Below are positions 35,606-44,180 of a stretch of DNA of 64,000 nt, one piece after another. The stretch covers positions 868,001 to 932,000 of the forward strand of contig NZ_OW711693.1 in NCBI RefSeq assembly GCF_940670685.1. The letters are read 5' to 3'. A program made the position numbers and the translations under genes. The DNA is from Anaeropeptidivorans aminofermentans (GTDB lineage: Bacteria > Bacillota > Clostridia > Lachnospirales > UBA5962). The notes below the pieces were generated by a model. That model worked only from the letters and a program-made list of their open reading frames with translations, searched no databases and was not told the origin of the DNA. Within the stretch, counting starts at the first letter, position 1. The number at the start of each line of letters is the position of its first letter.

Positions 35606-38247
35606 AACCATTGTCCGAAACGGCGGATATAGGCTTTTTTAATTAACTGAACGGCTACACAGTAAGATAAAAGTATCAATATGAGCCATGGGGCAAAGGT
35701 AAGGGGTAGCCTCATCATGTCGATTCCTACGGCAATGTTTGTAAAACCGATAAAAATCGCTGCAATAGTTACCAGAGCAGTTGAAACAACAAGGGGCATA
35801 GAGGCTCTGCTTTGAATAAAAGGTATTTTAGCGGTACGGATCATATGGATTATGATAATCTGAGAGGTTGTTCCGAAAACAAACCAGCCGCATTGGAAAA
35901 GGGGAGAAAGCTCTTTTGTATTTGCTCCTATAACATACCACATGATGCCAAAACAAAGTATATCAAAGAGTGAGCCAAGGGGCCCCATGGTCATCATAAA
36001 GCTTAATATAGAGGAAGTTTCCCATTTTCTTGGCATTTCAATATATTCTTCATCTACGGAATCAAAAGGCATTCCCAATTGGGAAAAATCGCAGAGAAGG
36101 TTTTGAACCAATATCTGAACCGGAAGCATAGGCAGAAAGGGCAGGAATATACTTGCGGCTACCACCGAAAGCATATTGCTGAAATTTCCGCTTACAGCCA
36201 TTTTAATGTATTTTGTAATATTACCGAAGGTTTTACGGCCTTCGATAACTCCTTCTTCAAGAACCATAAGGTCTTTTTTCAAAAGGATAATATCGGCGGT
36301 TTCCTTGGCTATATCAACGGCGGAATCTACAGAAATTCCTACGTCTGCCTGATGAAGGGCAGGCGCATCGTTTATTCCGTCGCCCATGTAGCCTACGGTA
36401 TGGCCGTTTTCCTGAAAGGCTTTTACTACCCGCTGTTTTTCGATGGGAGAAAGCTTTGAAAAGAGATTGCAGATCTTTACGGCATTTAAAAGCGCCGTAT
36501 CGGTCATTTCAGAAACATCTTTTCCCGAAAGGCGGTTAGATACGTTTATTCCTACCTTATTGCATACCTTTACGGCAACGCCTTCGCTGTCTCCCGTTAA
36601 AACTACGGTTCTTACGCCGTGCTGTTTTAATGCTGTGACTGCGCTTTTGGCGCTTTCTTTCGGGGGATCAAGAAAACCGATAAATCCCAGAAGGACCATA
36701 TCACTTTCATGCGCTACGCTAAAGGCATTGGTATCCGGAACATGGTTTTTCTGCGCTACGGCAATCATTCTTAAGCCTTCGGCATTATGCTTTTCGTAGG
36801 TTCTCAAGGCATCGTTTTTAATTTCTTCGCTTAAAGGCGAAACCTCGCCGTTATATTCCGCGTAGGAGCATATGGCGATAATTTCTTCCACGGCACCTTT
36901 TGTGATAAGCTGGCGCTTACCGTTTTTATCTTCAAGAACAACACTCATTCTCCTTCTGGAAAAATCAAAGGGGATTTCGTCTATGATTTTATAGCTTTCT
37001 TTCAGCGAATCCAGTTCATTTTCATGAGCTCTGTTGATGATGGCAAGGTCGATAAGGTTTTTAAGGCCCGTCTGAAAATAACTGTTTAAAAAACCATGGC
37101 GAAGCACCCTTAAATCATCTTCTCCATGAGAATTCATATATTTTTCAAGGATAATCTTGTCTTCTGTCAATGTGCCCGTTTTATCTGTGCAGAGAATATC
37201 CATTTCCCCGAAGGATTGGATAGAGCCTAAGGATTTGACGATAACTTCATGTTTAGACATATTGATTGCGCCTTTTGCCAAGGTAGAAGTCATAATCACC
37301 GGAAGCATTTCAGGGGTAAGGCCTACGGCGATACTGATGGCAAAAAGCAGAGAGCTAATCCAATCGCCTTTTGTAATGCCGTTTATTATAAATATTGCAG
37401 GGATCATAATCAGCATAAACTTTATCAGCAAAGAGCTTACCGAATCCACTCCCCGCTCGAAGCTGTTTTTTGCTCTGTTTCCTGAAAGGCTTTCCGCCAT
37501 GGAGCCAAAGTAGGTTTCGTTTCCGATGGATAGTACAACAGCCGTTGCGCTTCCGCTTACCATATTGGAGCCCATGAAGCCGATATTTGATAAATCCGTA
37601 AGGGAAGCTTCGGCAGCAGATTTTAAATCCTTGAATTTTTCCACGGGATTTGATTCTCCCGTAAGAGCGGATTGGGCGACAAAAGCGTCTTTTGCTGATA
37701 TAAAACGGATATCAGCAGGAATGATATCCCCTGCGGATAGCTTTACAATATCGCCTTTTACCACTTCTTCTAAAAGAACCTCTATTAATTTTCCGTCCCT
37801 GATAACGTCCACCTTATTGGAAATCATTTTGGAAAGCCCTGCTGCGGCTGCATTGGAACGCTCGCTTTGTATAAATGCTACAAGGCTTGAAACTACTACA
37901 AGGGCAAGGATAATGGATATGGTAAGATAATCAGGCCGATAGGATAAAACAACATCGGTAAAAAATGTAATGGCGGCGATTATAATCAGAACAATATTAA
38001 AGGGATTTATAATAGCCTCCTTAAGCCTTATGAGAGAGCTGTTGGACTTTCCCGATGTAATGATATTAAGCCCGTCTTCCTCCTGCCTTTTTTCGGCTTC
38101 CTCCTGAGAAATGCCCTGAAGCCCTGTCTCAAGTTTCTCAAGAACGCTGTCAATGGGCATTCCCGAATACTCTTTAAGTAAAGATTCGCTTAATTTTCTG
38201 TTTTGAATTTTAAGGTTTTCTGTCTTTCCGTTTTTAAATAACTTCAT
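35602..38247 (-). CDS. mgtA: Magnesium-importing P-type ATPase
   Basis: This 881-residue P3B-type ATPase imports Mg2+ at the cost of ATP. Landmarks are ALTGES (actuator, about residues 195-199), AVGLTPEMLPVIMTSTLAKGA, the phosphorylated aspartate in CTDKTGTLTED (about Asp355), and KGAVEEII. TGDSEGVAVKVC and MGDGINDAPALHQADVGISVD follow, then six C-terminal helices. TPEMLP identifies the MgtA/MgtB class. I use ATG 38245-38247 (AAAGGGTG upstream); a GTG three codons earlier is less likely. Expression is probably set by the upstream leader ORF and terminator. Confidence 0.94.
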   Translation of the reverse strand: MKLFKNGKTENLKIQNRKLSESLLKEYSGMPIDSVLEKLETGLQGISQEEAEKRQEEDGLNIITSGKSNSSLIRLKEAIINPFNIVLIIIAAITFFTDVVLSYRPDYLTISIILALVVVSSLVAFIQSERSNAAAAGLSKMISNKVDVIRDGKLIEVLLEEVVKGDIVKLSAGDIIPADIRFISAKDAFVAQSALTGESNPVEKFKDLKSAAEASLTDLSNIGFMGSNMVSGSATAVVLSIGNETYFGSMAESLSGNRAKNSFERGVDSVSSLLIKFMLIMIPAIFIINGITKGDWISSLLFAISIAVGLTPEMLPVIMTSTLAKGAINMSKHEVIVKSLGSIQSFGEMDILCTDKTGTLTEDKIILEKYMNSHGEDDLRVLRHGFLNSYFQTGLKNLIDLAIINRAHENELDSLKESYKIIDEIPFDFSRRRMSVVLEDKNGKRQLITKGAVEEIIAICSYAEYNGEVSPLSEEIKNDALRTYEKHNAEGLRMIAVAQKNHVPDTNAFSVAHESDMVLLGFIGFLDPPKESAKSAVTALKQHGVRTVVLTGDSEGVAVKVCNKVGINVSNRLSGKDVSEMTDTALLNAVKICNLFSKLSPIEKQRVVKAFQENGHTVGYMGDGINDAPALHQADVGISVDSAVDIAKETADIILLKKDLMVLEEGVIEGRKTFGNITKYIKMAVSGNFSNMLSVVAASIFLPFLPMLPVQILVQNLLCDFSQLGMPFDSVDEEYIEMPRKWETSSILSFMMTMGPLGSLFDILCFGIMWYVIGANTKELSPLFQCGWFVFGTTSQIIIIHMIRTAKIPFIQSRASMPLVVSTALVTIAAIFIGFTNIAVGIDMMRLPLTFAPWLILILLSYCVAVQLIKKAYIRRFGQWF

Positions 38248-38320
38248 TGTTATCACCCTTTCTATTATTTTTGCCGTTTTGAAAGTTCTTTAAGCTTCAA
38301 CATTAAAAATATAAAAGGGC

Positions 38321-38345
38321 AATAAAAAAACGCCTCTAAAGGCGC
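38321..38345 (-). terminator. Attenuator-type terminator in the mgtA leader
   Basis: On the minus strand CGCCT, TTAG, AGGCG forms a short GC-rich stem followed by seven T residues. It lies after the leader ORF stop and about 75 nt before the mgtA start, so it would cut transcription before mgtA unless prevented. Confidence 0.75.
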
Positions 38346-38358
38346 ACGGTATTAAATC

Positions 38359-38472
38359 CTATGATAAAAAGCCCATGGAATTTAAGCCTACGGTCCGCCT
38401 ATAGGTTATATTTTTAAATATGAAGCTCTTATAAGCCCTAGTATACTGACTACTGACAGGGTATTCTTCCAT
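38359..38472 (-). CDS. Putative 37-residue leader peptide of mgtA
   Basis: A short ORF begins at ATG 38470-38472 behind a strong AAGGAG site 8 nt upstream. It starts MEEYPVSSQYTRAYKSF and ends GLNSMGFLS, with tandem rare-type arginine codons AGG CGG near codons 25-26. It is read from the promoter at 38517-38545 and stops 14 nt before the terminator stem. No protein family is recognised. Its placement between promoter and attenuator argues for a regulatory leader peptide, analogous in logic to mgtL of enteric bacteria but without sequence similarity. Confidence 0.6.
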   Translation of the reverse strand: MEEYPVSSQYTRAYKSFIFKNITYRRTVGLNSMGFLS

Positions 38473-38516
38473 GGTTTCATCTCCTTCTTAATATGAAATA
38501 TATCGGCATCACCTTA

Positions 38517-38545
38517 AGCATAGCACGGCCCGGCTATAGTGTCAA
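38517..38545 (-). promoter_or_regulatory. Strong promoter of the mgtA leader
   Basis: On the minus strand TTGACA (38540-38545) and TATGCT (38517-38522) are exactly 17 bp apart. Transcription would begin near 38510, giving a leader of about 260 nt before mgtA. Confidence 0.8.
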
Positions 38546-39050
38546 GACTAAGCGGTTATCGGTATGGGAGAAACGTTTTAAGTGTTCCTCTTTACTGAAA
38601 ATAGGGTTTTTGCGGAAATCTTTGTAAGAACAAAGTAAAAATCCCTTTGAAATTCTTGTCCTGTTTACCATATGACGGAAGTAAATCCTGTTAAATTAAT
38701 TAAAGCCTGGGTTGCTAAAATTAAAACATTGTTAGGTGTCTTTTCATGGGTTTGCCGTAAATATCAGTAAGTTTTAAATTATAAGCTCAGTATATTTATA
38801 TGCTTATTTAAAGTTTCTGATTATTAAGAATTAATATTAATAAAACGAAAGGCTGTTTATTAGCTTGGCGTATTTTTTTACATTAGCGTTTTTCTAAAAA
38901 GAATACAATGAGAGAGCTTAAACAAAATAAAAGAACTTTAAAACAGATTTATCCGTTTTAAAGTTCTTTCAGGTTAAAACATGGAGGAGTGATTGAATTC
39001 ATTTGATTGAAGTTTAAGGAGTTTTAAACTATAGAAATTAATTTTTAATT
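38546..39050. other. Intergenic stretch with one strong hairpin
   Basis: About 500 bp without a recognisable gene. AAAGAACTTTAAAAC (38930-38944) pairs perfectly with GTTTTAAAGTTCTTT (38955-38969), a 15-bp AT-rich stem. A 17-codon ORF (MRELKQNKRTLKQ start, 38909) runs into it but has no good ribosome-binding site. I name neither. Confidence 0.4.
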
Positions 39051-39177
39051 TATAGTAAAACAAGATTAGGGTAAGCACAAAAACCTATTTTTCATAAACG
39101 GCTTAAAATATAGAATCGCTATTTTAAGCCATTCAAAATATACGGTTTTTGTTATGCTAATTCATTGTTTTGCTATA
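39051..39177. repeat. Family I dispersed repeat (TTCATAAACGG variant)
   Basis: TATAGTAAAACAAG on the left, TTTGCTATAG on the right. The inner arms TTCATAAACGGCTTAAAATA and TTTTAAGCCATTCAAAATA match the copies at 57762 and 58022. Confidence 0.85.
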
Positions 39178-39274
39178 GTTATTACAGATTGATACAAAAT
39201 TATATAGGAATGGTTTTAAATTTTTATATGTATTCTCTTTAGGTAAGATATCCGGATAAAAATAATCAAAGACA

Positions 39275-39442
39275 TTAATTTTGATTTTCTTCATTATTTT
39301 CCGGGGTTACGAAAATCATTTTCTGTTCTTGTTTAGCCGATATGTAAAGCGCTTCACGTTCTTTCTGAGCAGATATTATTATGTTTGTAGCTTCTTCGCA
39401 AGCCGGCAGCATTTTAAAATACATTTCTTTATAATCCGGCAT
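39275..39442 (-). CDS. Small hypothetical protein divergent from XRE remnants
   Basis: This 55-residue ORF begins MPDYKEMYFKMLPACEEATN and continues as a single amphipathic, probably coiled helix (IISAQKEREALYISAKQEQK). AGGTGA lies 7 nt before the ATG. It resembles the small YKEMY-type proteins often found divergently beside Cro/CI-like regulators in Lachnospiraceae-type genomes (recollection, not a search). Function unknown. Confidence 0.6.
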   Translation of the reverse strand: MPDYKEMYFKMLPACEEATNIIISAQKEREALYISAKQEQKMIFVTPENNEENQN

Positions 39443-39511
39443 TGACTTCACCTAACATATGACCCTAGATGTCAATAGGACTTATGGGCCTATTATATAC
39501 TTTGGTTGGTG

Positions 39512-39652
39512 ATGAAAATGCGTTTAAGAATAAGGGATCAGCGAGAAGAAAGGGATATTCCCCTAAGTATTATAATTAATCTCGCGAAGTTTTATAAAAC
39601 CAGTATTGACTATTTAGTCGGCCTTACGGAGAATCAAAAGCCTTATGGTTAA
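39512..39652 (+). pseudogene. XRE-family regulator with internal deletion
   Basis: The 46-codon frame starts MKMRLRIRDQREERD and jumps straight to IPLSIIINLAKFYKTSIDYL, then VGLTENQKPYG. These are the two ends of a Cro/CI-like protein. The middle with the recognition helix is missing, probably by recombination between similar RExRD stretches. It is not expected to bind DNA. Confidence 0.7.
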
Positions 39653-39700
39653 CTAAAAAATATAGATAGGCAATATTGCTTTTATACTAGGGTGATGCGA

Positions 39701-39917
39701 ATGCAAAAATATAAACGCATTCGTGAACTGCGGAAGGACGCAGATTTAACTCAAAAAAGGGTAGGGAATGGAATTTAGTGTTCCCCAGAGAACCTATACT
39801 TATTACGAAAGCGGCCAGAGAATGGTTCCACCTTGGATTCTTTATGTTTTGGGAGACTCTTGCGACGTAAGCGCAGATTATATCCTTAGGCGAACCGATA
39901 GCAAAAAAAACAGATGA
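39701..39917 (+). pseudogene. Frameshifted XRE-family regulator
   Basis: The first frame reads MQKYKRIRELRKDADLTQKR then meets a TAG at 39776. The remaining XRE sequence (VPQRTYTYYESGQRMVPPWI, then DVSADYILRRTDSKKNR) continues in another frame to a TGA at 39915. A single frameshift in the helix-turn-helix region explains it. AGGGTG precedes the ATG. Confidence 0.75.
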
Positions 39918-39984
39918 ATAAAGAAACAATGCCGAAAGAGATTCAATTATATCTTATCTATCTGCTTGTGTAAGAACAAAGGGA

Positions 39985-40015
39985 GCGGCGTGGCATTTAT
40001 ACCATGCCGCTGTTT
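39985..40015 (+). terminator. Possible terminator after the XRE remnants
   Basis: GCGGCGTGG (39985-39993) pairs with CCATGCCGC (40002-40010) in a 9-bp stem, followed by TGTTTAT. The T-run is weak. Confidence 0.45.
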
Positions 40016-40067
40016 ATCCTTAATATTAATCTCTTCTAGAGGGGAAGGATTCAATTTTATTCAATGT

Positions 40068-40376
40068 TTAAAGCATACTGAGCACATCGGCTTTATCTTT
40101 AACCCCAACGCTTCTTGAAGCTATTTTTCCGTCTTTAACTACCATAAGGGTCGGAATGCTGAAAACCTTAAATGCTTTTGCAAGCTCTGGATTTTCTGAT
40201 ACATCTATTTTAACTACTTTAATGTCTGTTTTTTCTTTTTCAATTTCTTCTATGGTTGGCGCAAACTCTTTGCATGGGCCGCACCAAGGTGCCCAGAAGT
40301 CTATCAGAACCGTCTTATCGGAACTCATAATTTCAGTTTGGAAATTTGCTATATTTACAGTTGAAGCGTTTGACAT
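40068..40376 (-). CDS. trxA: Thioredoxin
   Basis: This 102-residue protein has the redox motif FWAPWCGPCKEFAP (Cys pair about residues 31 and 34) and the cis-proline region FSIPTLMVVKDGK of thioredoxin. It reduces protein disulfides in the cytoplasm and in Stickland fermenters also feeds glycine reductase. AAGGAAG precedes the ATG. It is monocistronic. About 300 bp upstream show no further gene. Confidence 0.94.
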   Translation of the reverse strand: MSNASTVNIANFQTEIMSSDKTVLIDFWAPWCGPCKEFAPTIEEIEKEKTDIKVVKIDVSENPELAKAFKVFSIPTLMVVKDGKIASRSVGVKDKADVLSML

Positions 40377-40680
40377 AATAATCTTCCTTTCAATCTATAT
40401 TTACTATGCTGGGTAAATTTTTAAAGAGTGTATTTTCTTTGACTATGGCTGAATTATACAGTAAATAAAATATTTATTCTGTAACCATATCACATATTGA
40501 GAAGTTTTTATAAAATAAAAAAATTATAAAAGTAATGATTTTTTACATAGGGTAAATTGAACTTTGCACTTTCAGTAATGTGCGGCGGGATAAGGCTTAA
40601 AATTGAAAAATTTTAGTGAGCGCCTCTACTATCCGCATTATTTTTATTTTATGGACTTTCACGTAAAATAGTGACAAACC

Positions 40681-40952
40681 ATAGTAAATTTAAAATGAAA
40701 CAGCAACAAAGCCGTATATTCACACAAACTAAAAATACGCTTTAGAAGAAATATAATAAATTTTATTATGTTTCTTGTAAAAATCTGCATTTTTCGAGTA
40801 GCGTAAAAACGCACACCCTTAGAGCACAGGTAAGTGGTTTAAAGATAGCCTGTGAGCTTAGGAACAGCGGGCCAGGATTTATGTAAATAAATCTATATAT
40901 TATTCTTTAATGAATAGGCTTTTGTTACTTCTTTTTGAAAAATTTACTGTAA
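40681..40952. repeat. Family I dispersed repeat, expanded copy
   Basis: The ends are ATAGTAAATTTAAAATG with AACAGCAACAAAGCCG, and TTTTGTTACTTC with AAATTTACTGTA. The centre is about 130 bp longer than usual and holds further hairpins (TTTCTTGTAA / AAATATAATAAATTTTATTA region). Confidence 0.75.
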
Positions 40953-40955
40953 AAT

Positions 40956-40982
40956 AAAAAATCCCCCGAAGGGGATTTTTTA
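40956..40982 (-). terminator. Terminator of the DUF4438 gene
   Basis: AAAAAATCCCC, CGAA, GGGGATTTTTT; T-rich on both sides, placed right at the DUF4438 stop. Confidence 0.9.
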
Positions 40983-40986
40983 TGAA

Positions 40987-41838
40987 CTATATAAAATACT
41001 TTGCCAAATTTGCATTTTCGTCTATGAAAGGCTCTATCAGGCCGTTTTTTGCAGACATAAGGCATGTGACGCCCGGGCCGTGGCCGGGGATATAGCAGTC
41101 TCCGTGAACAACTACGCCTATGGTTACGGCTCCGGAAACATAAGTGTGCCCGTGCCTGCTGTCAGAATCCATAATGGCTACAATATCGCCGAAACGAAGG
41201 TCCTTCAAAGAATATTCTGAAACAAGAGCGGCATCATGAAGGGAAATGTCATAATCGCCCATTACGCTGTGTACTGCGCCGAGGCCTGATGACATAAGGG
41301 CGCCGGGAACGATTTTGGAAACCCCAATTTTAATTTTTCCGGAAAGCTCTTTGATATTCATCTTATGTAAAAGTTCAGGGCTTAAATTTCTTAAAACAAT
41401 GTCCTTATGTTCAATTAAAGAAAGACCCTGCCCCTTGGAATGAACCTGAATTTTATCCCCTATAGAAAGATTTCTAAGGGTATCGTCATCAAAATAGATC
41501 ATTACATGGTCACAGCCTCCGTGTTTTCCTGTTACAAAGCCCTTTGCACCTTTTGCATCTCCCGAAACTACGTAAGCGTCGTTTCCGATGCAGCTATAGG
41601 CAAGATAAGCATTGTTAAGCTCTCCCACAGGGTTTCTCGTGCTTGCCCCAGGCTCCAAATGGTCGGAAAGCCAGCCCGTGGCCTTATCGCCTATTTTTAC
41701 ATTAAGGGTTATGCCGCCGGTAGAAGGCAGATAGAAGGTAAAACCTTCCGTATCCATTTTCCCTCTGCTGTTTGCCTTAGACGGGGTAACTTCTCCCTGA
41801 ACCACAAGAACAGGAAGCTTTTCTTCGTTGGTTTTCAT
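40987..41838 (-). CDS. DUF4438 domain protein
   Basis: The 283 residues match the DUF4438 type: LVVQGEVTPSK start, FYLPSTGGITLNVKIGDKATGW, EPGASTRNP, GDAKGAKGFVTGKHGGCDHVMIYFDDD, DIVAIMDSDSRHGHTYVSGAVTIGVVVHGD, and GHGPGVTCLMS. Conserved His and Asp residues suggest a metal site, but I know of no assigned activity. AGGCTCC-type site AAGGAGCC precedes the ATG. There are no co-directional partners; a family I repeat lies upstream. Confidence 0.75.
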   Translation of the reverse strand: MKTNEEKLPVLVVQGEVTPSKANSRGKMDTEGFTFYLPSTGGITLNVKIGDKATGWLSDHLEPGASTRNPVGELNNAYLAYSCIGNDAYVVSGDAKGAKGFVTGKHGGCDHVMIYFDDDTLRNLSIGDKIQVHSKGQGLSLIEHKDIVLRNLSPELLHKMNIKELSGKIKIGVSKIVPGALMSSGLGAVHSVMGDYDISLHDAALVSEYSLKDLRFGDIVAIMDSDSRHGHTYVSGAVTIGVVVHGDCYIPGHGPGVTCLMSAKNGLIEPFIDENANLAKYFI

Positions 41839-41860
41839 AATAAGGCTCCTTTCATAGCTC

Positions 41861-41980
41861 TATAGTAAAACAAAGTAAAGCAGCTACAAAGATGATTCTT
41901 TATAATTCGCGCTGAAAACGGTGCATTTTTGAATTATTCCGAATTTATCTTTTTTGCGGCATTTATTTGTTTTGCTCTAT
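41861..41980. repeat. Family I dispersed repeat upstream of DUF4438
   Basis: TATAGTAAAACAAAG with GCAGCTACAAAG on the left and GCGGCATTTATTTG with TTTTGCTCTAT on the right. The next 200 bp to 42190 hold one small hairpin (ACGCTTTT/GAAAAGCGT, 42113-42136) and no gene. Confidence 0.7.
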
Positions 41981-42190
41981 TGGTATCGTACATTTCCTAC
42001 TTATACGGTGTTGTTCCTGCTTAAGTTCAGATTTCCTATATATGGTTAGAAATTTATGTTCTAAAGTAATAAAAAGCTGGTTTTAAAATCGTAAGGCTTC
42101 AGTAAAGAAGGAGAACGCTTTTATCAGAAAAGCGTACATTTAAAATAAGCAGTAGAAAATCTGCCTGAGAAAACAGAAGGCATAAAGGCG

Positions 42191-43258
42191 CTATTCACTC
42201 CTTAGCCTTACAGCCTTTGCAGCCTGCCGTTTTTTCATATCTTCCATGGCGGCATAGTGGGTTTTTGTGGTGTTTACGTCGCTATGGCCTAAAACTTCTG
42301 CAACAAGGTAAATATCACCGGTTTCGTTATAGAGGTTTGTGCCGTAGGTGCTTCTAAGCTTATGGGGGGATATATTTTTTACAGGGGTAACAAGCTTGGC
42401 ATATTTTTTTACAAGGTTTTGAACGGCCCTTGTTGTGATTCGTCTGTTTTGCATGGAAAGGAAAAAGGCTTCCGCATGGCCTTCCAAGGGAGAAATCTCC
42501 TTTCGTTCTTCAAAATACAAAAGAAGGGCTTCCTTAACCTCGTCGCCGAAATAGACGATGGATTCATTTCCGCCTTTTCTTGTTACTTTTACGCCGCTTA
42601 TGTCAAAATCAATGTCATTTATATTGATTCCTACACATTCCGATACGCGAAGGCCGGTGCCAAGAAGCAAAGTAACGATGGCAAGGTCTCTTGCCTTGGT
42701 TTTTTCATGGAATGATTTTTGGCCTTTTGTAAGGCTTTCACCTTTTTCTATTTCGTCTAAAAGATTGGCGGCTTCGTTTACCTCAAGGCGGATGATATTT
42801 TTCTTATGGGCCTTTGGAAAATCCATCAGCTGAGAAGGGTCGGAAGGGATTTTTCCTTTTTTATAAAAATAGACAAAAAGGGTTCTGATGGAAGAAAGCT
42901 TTCTTGATTTTCCTTTTTCCTTATTTTGATAAGTGGTTATGGAATCCTTTTCATCTTTTTCGTAAAAGCTTAGATAGCCCATGTATCTTTCAATATGGTC
43001 TATATTTATTTTTTTAAAATCTTCCAAAGTAAAGCCTCTTACGGTTTTACCGGAAAAGTCCTCCTCATATTCCGTAAGATAAGTAAAAAATACGGAAAAG
43101 TCATAAGCATAGGCCCTTTTTGTGTTTGAAGAAAGGGTATCAGCCTTGCCGACGAAAAATTCCGACAGAAAAACAGGAAGGGTTTTAAGCCTTTCATTCA
43201 ACAGCCGTGCATTTTTTATTTGGAGGCTCTCATGATAGCCGGCCAATTGGATCACCAA
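42191..43258 (-). CDS. Tyrosine recombinase/integrase
   Basis: This 355-residue protein has an N-terminal SAM-like core-binding domain and a catalytic domain with the full active-site set: Arg in LLGTGLRVSECVG, Lys in VTRKGGNE, HxxR in SPHKLRSTYG, His in LGHSDVNTTKTHY, and the nucleophile Tyr in the same stretch. It resembles XerC/XerD-like recombinases, but no dif-like site or mobile-element cargo is visible, so a housekeeping or domesticated role is possible. The TTG at 43256-43258 gives a 29-nt overlap with the TtcA-like gene; a slightly later GTG is an alternative. Confidence 0.88.
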   Translation of the reverse strand: MVIQLAGYHESLQIKNARLLNERLKTLPVFLSEFFVGKADTLSSNTKRAYAYDFSVFFTYLTEYEEDFSGKTVRGFTLEDFKKINIDHIERYMGYLSFYEKDEKDSITTYQNKEKGKSRKLSSIRTLFVYFYKKGKIPSDPSQLMDFPKAHKKNIIRLEVNEAANLLDEIEKGESLTKGQKSFHEKTKARDLAIVTLLLGTGLRVSECVGININDIDFDISGVKVTRKGGNESIVYFGDEVKEALLLYFEERKEISPLEGHAEAFFLSMQNRRITTRAVQNLVKKYAKLVTPVKNISPHKLRSTYGTNLYNETGDIYLVAEVLGHSDVNTTKTHYAAMEDMKKRQAAKAVRLRSE

Positions 43259-43970
43259 CTTTCCAACCTTTGATTTCGGAGCGCTGTATGGCGCCGAATA
43301 ATTTTTCTTCCAGATTATTGTATATTAAAGCATTCTCTAATATAAACTCCTTGATTTGCTGGCGTTTGGTATTTCCGTTGGCCGGGCAGGGATTTTTAAC
43401 GATAGGAAGATTATTTGCTTTTATAAATCCCTTAATGTCATCCTCGGGAACATATATCAAAGGGCGTATGCATGTAAGGTCGGTCCTGTCAAGATAAGTA
43501 ACAGGAGAAAAGCAGTACATGCGCCCTTCATAAAACATGGAAAGAAAAAGGGTTTCTATAACATCGTTTTTATTATGGCCGTAAGCCAGCTTATTGCAGT
43601 TAAGCTCCTTCACTTTTGCGTTAAAGGCGCCTTTTCTAAGCTTTGCACAAAGAGAGCAAGGGTTTGATTCTTTTCTTATATCAAAAAGGATTTCTCCTAT
43701 ATCTGTTTCAATAACGGTATGGCGCACCCCTAAGCTTTCGCAAAGCTTCGTAAGAGGAGTAAAGTCAGAACCGGGAAGGCCTAAAGACACGGTTATTGCC
43801 TCAAGCTCAAATTTCTTAGGGTAAAACCTTTTTAAATTAGCGAGGGCCATAAGCATTGTTGTGCTGTCTTTTCCGCCGGAAGCGCCGATGGCGATTCTGT
43901 CCCCGTCTTCTATCATAGTATAATCGTCTACAGTGCGTCTTACATAACTGAGAAGTCTTTGAAGTTTCAT
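43230..43970 (-). CDS. TtcA/TilS-type PP-loop tRNA-thiolation protein
   Basis: This 246-residue ATP pyrophosphatase has the PP-loop IGASGGKDSTTMLMAL. The cysteine pair of TtcA-type enzymes sits in NPCSLCAKLRKGA with AYGHNKNDVIETL following. NPCPANGNTKRQ comes later. TtcA thiolates C32 of some tRNAs using an iron-sulfur cluster; the clostridial group may modify another position. ATG 43970 is taken because AAGGTGAG precedes it. It is co-transcribed with the recombinase, an odd pairing. Confidence 0.85.
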   Translation of the reverse strand: MKLQRLLSYVRRTVDDYTMIEDGDRIAIGASGGKDSTTMLMALANLKRFYPKKFELEAITVSLGLPGSDFTPLTKLCESLGVRHTVIETDIGEILFDIRKESNPCSLCAKLRKGAFNAKVKELNCNKLAYGHNKNDVIETLFLSMFYEGRMYCFSPVTYLDRTDLTCIRPLIYVPEDDIKGFIKANNLPIVKNPCPANGNTKRQQIKEFILENALIYNNLEEKLFGAIQRSEIKGWKVGDPIGRLS

Positions 43971-44009
43971 TAAACACTCACCTTTTATATAGTTTACTTC
44001 ATTAAGTAT

Positions 44010-44100
44010 ATCATAATTATGGTTTCTGCTCATACATTTTCCTTCATAAAATGTATTCGTGAATCAAACTAAGCTCTGCTTAGTTTGATTCATATTATGG
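44010..44100. repeat. Family II dispersed double-hairpin repeat (copy B)
   Basis: TCATAATTATGGTTTCTGC, then ACATTTTCC/AAAATGT, then GAATCAAACTAAGC, TCT, GCTTAGTTTGATTC. Compared with copy A the second stem differs at two positions per arm with compensating changes. The IS200-type element starts at its right edge. Confidence 0.75.
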
Positions 44101-44180
44101 GTCGTGACCCAGTTGAGCACGCAAAGCGTGCGAAATAATAACCACCCGCTATGCGGGTGCGCGGTGTTTGTTATACAAAA

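Noticed and set aside
38257-38560. M-box (Mg2+) riboswitch in front of mgtA
   Set aside because: I looked for the conserved GGUGAGGCUCCU-type core and did not find it; the leader ORF and terminator explain the region better.
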